Assembly (NCBI GenBank): GCA_009823505.1
Contig: VZQC01013971.1
Span: 104,767 to 168,766 of the forward strand
Length of the DNA stretch: 64,000 nucleotides
Reading direction: 5' to 3'
DNA from: Rhizomys pruinosus
Lineage: Eukaryota > Chordata > Mammalia > Rodentia > Spalacidae
The number at the start of each line of letters is the position of its first letter. Position 1 is the stretch's first letter. Below are positions 59,641 to 64,000 of the stretch, piece after piece. Position numbers and translations under genes: made by a program. Under the pieces are notes generated by a model. The model worked only from the letters and a program-made list of their open reading frames with translations. It had not been told where the DNA came from and did no database searches.

Positions 59641-60445
59641 CACAGACGGCATGATGGAAAGTCTATCAATGGAGAAATGAAGGAGATAGAAATTTGGGCT
59701 CATCCTTAGCAACTGAGCCTATCAAAGCTATGAAGATAAAACTTATTTTGTCCATCATTTGTTTTTGTGATTGTCTGCCACTTCTCTCATTACTTGTGGA
59801 AATGTGCCTATTCTCAGAGCAATACAGTTTATGGTTTGAAAAACTGTCCAAACAAGTAGAGCGTCTATGAATCACACCAAGCCAAACACTGCAGGATGAA
59901 CTGTGTATTCTCATTGAGATTTGCTCCCCATCTTCCACTGCAGTATCAAGTGAACTGGCTATGGTTTTTATTTGAAAAATTCAAAGAAGCCACTTATAGA
60001 TTATATATTTTGGACAAAACTATGCAGAAAATTTTATTAATTAAAAATATCATTTGTATTAACCTTTTATGCTTAATATGCTTTCCTTCTTAAATACAAC
60101 TCTAAAAATCTGAAACACATGGAGAGGTTTCTGATATGTAATACTAACCAATGTGACACCCGATTGCTTATTCAACCTTGGAAATTCTCATGAAAATACA
60201 TAGGCCTACAGAGGTTTACAGTCTTGGAAAATGTGGAACTGTTTTTCCAGTTTGGCAACAACTGTGGAATTGTCTCTGTCTTGGGGAATCTCTGTTTTTC
60301 CTACAAAGAAGTCATTTGAAAAGGCAAAGACTCTTCTGCTTTTTAAATATTCTCTGTACTGCACCATAGTTTCTTGCTGATGTACTTATTCCTTTGTTCC
60401 TAATCAGAATTTTGAGAAAATGTATAGGATTTATATAAATCATAA
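59641..60445. other. intergenic, nothing recognised
   Basis: AT-rich; no gene. Confidence 0.45.
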
Positions 60446-60721
60446 CCCTGGAGCCTTTTTTAATTTTAATTTTTTTTATTTATTTCTGTATGTGTACGAA
60501 TGTACTGTCTGCATGCAAGTCTGCGCACCCGTGTCGTGCAATGCCACGGAGGTCAGAAGTGGGTGTCGGATTCCCCTGGAGCCGGAGTTCTCTTGGAATT
60601 GGAGTTTCAGACGGTTCTCAGCCACCACGTGGGTGCTGGGGATCGAACCCAGGTCCTCTGCAAGAGCGGTCGGCTCTCTTAACCGCTAGGCCATCTCTCC
60701 AGTGCCCCCCTGGAGCCTTTT
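60446..60721 (-). mobile_element. B3-type SINE, 17-bp-duplication subfamily, with TSD
   Basis: Perfect 14-bp TSD ccctggagcctttt (60446-60459, 60708-60721). Has the duplication and the 'gagtttcagac' variant. Confidence 0.95.
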
Positions 60722-60849
60722 AAAATCAGTTTCTGATTGAGCATCAACAGGATGGTAGACCCCCTCTTTGGAGGCACAGTTATAAGAGGCAGTGTTCTGC
60801 ATCTCCTGGACTCCTGAGAAAGGGCTTTTCTAGGTAATCAGTGAAGTTT

Positions 60850-60854
<5 letters not shown>

Positions 60855-60893
<39 letters not shown>
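60855..60893. repeat. (TG)n microsatellite
   Basis: About 19 TG units. Confidence 0.96.
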
Positions 60894-60894
<1 letters not shown>

Positions 60895-61266
60895 GGAGAT
60901 TGCTATTTCTGATCCCATGCCTAGAGTTTGAAGCATCTTCTCTGTATTCCAAAGAGAGACAAGAGACTGTCATGTGCTTATCTGGGAAAACTAAATCAAA
61001 TGTGGACTAAGATATTTGAGGTATTAATATAAATGTTGATTTGAAAAAATGTCCATATGCACACATAATAGGATAAAGGGAGAAATAAGTACAGGGTATG
61101 AAGTACAGGTGCATAAATATGTATATAAATACACACGTGTATACATACAGTTTATATCCTTTAGTCTCATTTGTCTTCAGAGATGATGTAGAACCAATGG
61201 CTGTCCAGTGGCAGCGAGCATAGCCAACACCAGACCTTGATTTCTAAATACCGTTATCCAATAAAA

Positions 61267-61537
61267 AGGAATATGATCTTTTTTTTTAATTTTATTTATT
61301 TCTGTATGTGTACGAATGTACTGTCTGCATGCAAGTTTGTGCACCTGTGTCGTGCAATGCCGCAGAGGTCAGAAGAGGGTGTCGGACTCCCCTGGAACTG
61401 GAGTTCTCCTGGAATTGGAGTTTCAGATGGTTCTCGGCCGCCATGTGGGTGCTGGGGATCGAACCCGGGTCCTCTGTAAGAGCGGTCGACGCTCTTAACC
61501 GCTAGGCCATCTCTCCAGCCCAGGAATATGATCTTTT
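61267..61537 (-). mobile_element. B3-type SINE, 17-bp-duplication subfamily, with TSD
   Basis: Perfect 16-bp TSD aggaatatgatctttt (61267-61282, 61522-61537). Has the duplication, the 'gagtttcaga' variant and an intact B box (ggggatcgaacccggg on the + strand). Confidence 0.96.
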
Positions 61538-61559
61538 AAAGAAATACCTAAGTTCAGGT

Positions 61560-62120
61560 CTAGGGTAGGAAAAATACAAAAAGATCATGTAACATCTTGT
61601 GGTGTTCAAAATTAAATGAATCAATTAAAAGAAAAAGAAAACAGCATAATCTCCCAATGGGCAAATTTGTCATGCTTTGAACAATAAAATATATGATAGT
61701 AACAAATTATAACACATAATCAAATAAATATTATGGACCCATACTTTTATAAATTAAATAAATAAAGAAGATATAACTCATTACTATAGAAACTTAGAAA
61801 TAAAAGAAAATAATATAAGTGCACACCAAAGTAATAATTATTGCCAACAAAAATCACTCATGAGTGCTCACATTTGTGGGTATAATAAAAAGAAGAAAAA
61901 AAGAGACACAGAAAAAAAAGAAAAATGTATGCTGAAAATCAGGATATTTTCATGATTTTAAAGTATCTTCCAGAAGACACTTATTAGGTAAAATTTAGAA
62001 AATGTTGAAGGGTGTCTTAGCAGGCATCCACATAACAAAGTGGTCCAAGTTATTATTGGTGATGTCATTATTATGTACTTTAGCTTGCAGCATACTTCCT
62101 GTGGCATTTAAAAATATATA
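61560..62120 (+). mobile_element. possible ancient L1 upstream segment
   Basis: A-rich sequence with L1-like texture directly upstream of the L1M-type 3' UTR. No frame survives, so this is tentative. Confidence 0.3.
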
Positions 62121-62129
62121 TTCTTGAGC

Positions 62130-62465
62130 ACTAGAAAAGGACACAGACCACAACTAGAAAGCACTGCAAAATAATTTGCAGTACTGCCCAAAAGCTTTAA
62201 AGTTACACAAGACTGAGGGACTGTGACAGATTGGAAAAGATGTAAAAATTAAATGCATTCTTGGTTTCTGGGATGGACCCTAGAACAGAAAAGAATGTCA
62301 ATGTGGCAACTAGTAAACGTCTAGTAAAGGACTAGGGATTCATTAATCATCCTGTATCAATGTTATTGTCATGATTTCAACAATTGCATTTCATCTATGA
62401 AGTATAGATTTCGACATTAACAGATTCTGAGTAAAGTATATAGGAACTATTACATTTACTTTAGC
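62130..62465 (+). mobile_element. ancient L1M-type 3' UTR
   Basis: Word order of an L1M 3' UTR: aagactgagggactgtgaca, ggtttctgggatggacccta, gaacagaaaagaatgtcaat, ctgtatcaatgttattgtca, gtaaagtatataggaactat. Confidence 0.75.
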
Positions 62466-62494
62466 ATGTTTGTTGATTTCAATATACAAGTTAA

Positions 62495-62625
62495 TTTTTT
62501 TGACAGGAACTCATAGCCCCAACCCACCTGTATGTCACTATGTAGACTGGCCTTGATCTAACAGAGATCCACCTGCCTCTGCCTCCTGAGGGCTGGGATT
62601 AAAGGTGTGTGCCACTATGCCAGGT
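62495..62625 (-). mobile_element. B1 SINE, diverged
   Basis: tgacaggaactcatagcccc, cagagatccacctgcctctg, gggattaaaggtgtgtgcca. Confidence 0.87.
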
Positions 62626-63002
62626 ATTGAATTACTGTATATCTTTAATTGAATTTTTTGCATACTTCACACATATTTTGATCATCTTTATATCCCCTCC
62701 TCAATCTGCACCCTCCCATAAATCTCCCCTCACTGGATTTCATGTATTCTGTCATTTATGTTAAGGCCTACGAGTTAAGTTAGTGTACCCAGAACACCCC
62801 TCAGTGCAAGTTCATCCACTGGGGTCTAGTCAGCTTATCTAGAGTCGCCCCCTTAAAGTAGATCAGCTCTCCTTCTTCTAGCACAGGTTAAATTTTTTAT
62901 AGTAAGAGAGTAGAAAGCTTTGGCATGGAGTTTGTGAAGATATGTTGTCATACATATATGTTCGATGAGACTAGTATACATAATATATAAAGAGCTTATA
63001 TA
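62626..63002. other. intergenic, nothing recognised
   Basis: 62640-62880 resembles an antisense L1 3'-UTR pyrimidine-rich segment, but too weakly to call. Confidence 0.35.
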
Positions 63003-63179
63003 AATCTATGAGAAGCCAGGTGTGGTGGCACACACCTGTAGTCTCAGAGCTTGGGAGGCAGAGGCAGGCAGGCAGATCTCTGTGAGTTCAAGGTCAGCCT
63101 GGTCTACATAGTGAGTTCCAGGACAGCTGTGCCTACAGGGAGACCCTGTCTCAAAAAGACCAAAAAGAATCTATGAGAA
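63003..63179 (+). mobile_element. B1 SINE with perfect TSD
   Basis: gccaggtgtggtggcacaca to ctgtctcaaaaagaccaaaa. TSD aatctatgagaa (63003-63014, 63168-63179). Confidence 0.95.
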
Positions 63180-63369
63180 AATAGGTAGGAAAATCCAGAT
63201 AAAGATGGGAAAGCCATTGAACATATATTCAACTGAAGATCCTCAAATACTCCCCAAAACATATGAGGTAGTAAAACATATGTAACTACATGAATGGGTT
63301 GATTAAAGGTAAACCAGTAAGACTAAAACTCACAGCAAATTTTGTACAAATAGAATTCTCATGCCCTTC

Positions 63370-63930
63370 TAGAAAACTGCTGCATGGAAGCTGTTAAAGC
63401 CATACCTACACATGACAGGGTTCAGCATAGTGCACCAAATACTGGAATAAAGCTCCAAACTGGAAACAGTCCAGATGTGCCTCCAGAGAAGGAGAGGGCA
63501 AGGAGGTGGCGCGTTCATAGAGTAGAATTTCATAAAGAAACGTGAATCGCTATTCTGATTACTTACCAACATGGATGGATCCCACAAAATCCACCCAACG
63601 CAAATTCTGGTATAAATGGGGAAGATCCTTTTCAGCCCTAAATACCTTAATGAGGAGGTATTGGCAGTTATTTTCCATGCTGGGGAAGGTAGAATCATTC
63701 TTTTTGAGGGTGTTCCCATTGGTAAATTTCCTGTGCTCCAGTGGATGCCTTAAACCCGCAGATACATGGGCAACATTAATTGGACAGAGGATTATTTTGT
63801 AAAAAAGATATAAAGTTGGGAGGGGGAAGATTGGGTAGATATGGAAGGAGTTGGAGAAGGGAAATGGGGGTGGATATGGCCATATTGAATTGTATATATT
63901 CTCAATAATTAAAATTATAATTAAAATAAG
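63370..63930 (+). mobile_element. L1 3' end
   Basis: Decayed ORF2 C-terminal sequence (actggaaacagtccagatgt) and then the rodent L1 3'-UTR end: taaacccgcagatacatggg, ggaaggagttggagaaggga, gtatatattctcaataatta. No coding capacity. Confidence 0.78.
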
Positions 63931-64000
63931 GCATATTGACATACATGTAAAATGTTGAACAAAGAAAACTAGATACAAATATTTCATACAGTAAAATATC

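Noticed and set aside
63542..63802. 86-codon + frame near the window end
   Set aside because: It lies entirely in decayed L1 ORF2/3'-UTR sequence.

Overview
The window is a gene-poor stretch of a rodent nuclear genome. The evidence is the repeat content: about 20 Alu-like B1 SINEs, about 25 tRNA-derived B2-superfamily SINEs (closest to the B3 type), one ID-like SINE, L1 3' ends and many short LTR-like repeats. The youngest B3-type copies keep many CpGs, intact Pol III A/B boxes and clean target-site duplications (TSDs). They also carry a 17-bp internal duplication that I do not recognise from mouse or rat B2/B3. This suggests a non-murine myomorph rodent with a recently active B3 lineage. That taxon call is inference.

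The only recognisable protein-coding sequence is the 3' end of a multi-exon gene on the + strand. An internal exon at 3504-3729 is spliced in frame to a terminal coding exon at 5055-5191. Together they encode the last 120 residues of a tetratricopeptide-repeat protein, three consecutive TPRs, most likely TTC6. Positions 1-3503 are intron. The remaining ~59 kb (5192-64000) shows no other exon I can support and reads as a repeat-filled intergenic interval.

Layout: 1-5.2 kb, TTC6-like gene end with L1, B1 and B3 insertions in the introns. 5.2-13.6 kb, dense SINE/LTR accumulation with a seven-unit minisatellite (6569-7156). 13.6-20.5 kb, mostly single-copy. 20.5-25.2 kb, old L1 remnants and SINE clusters. 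25.2-30.4 kb, single-copy blocks with a three-SINE stack (28632-29400). 30.4-31.8 kb, L1 fragments meeting head to head. 32-42 kb, repeat-poor single-copy DNA with candidate conserved elements. 42-53 kb, a second dense SINE/LTR zone with a 109-N assembly gap (51918-52026) inside a young SINE. 53-64 kb, mixed single-copy and repeats ending in an L1 3' end.

The most interesting structure is a chimeric B3-B1 SINE present twice (9286-9557 and 23913-24212). Both copies have the same internal junction, and each has a TSD around the whole composite, so they look like copies of a dimeric SINE family. Other points of note are the stratified B3 subfamilies with the 17-bp duplication, a conversion-like mosaic between neighbouring B3 copies, and two insertions that consist only of an A/T tract between direct repeats.
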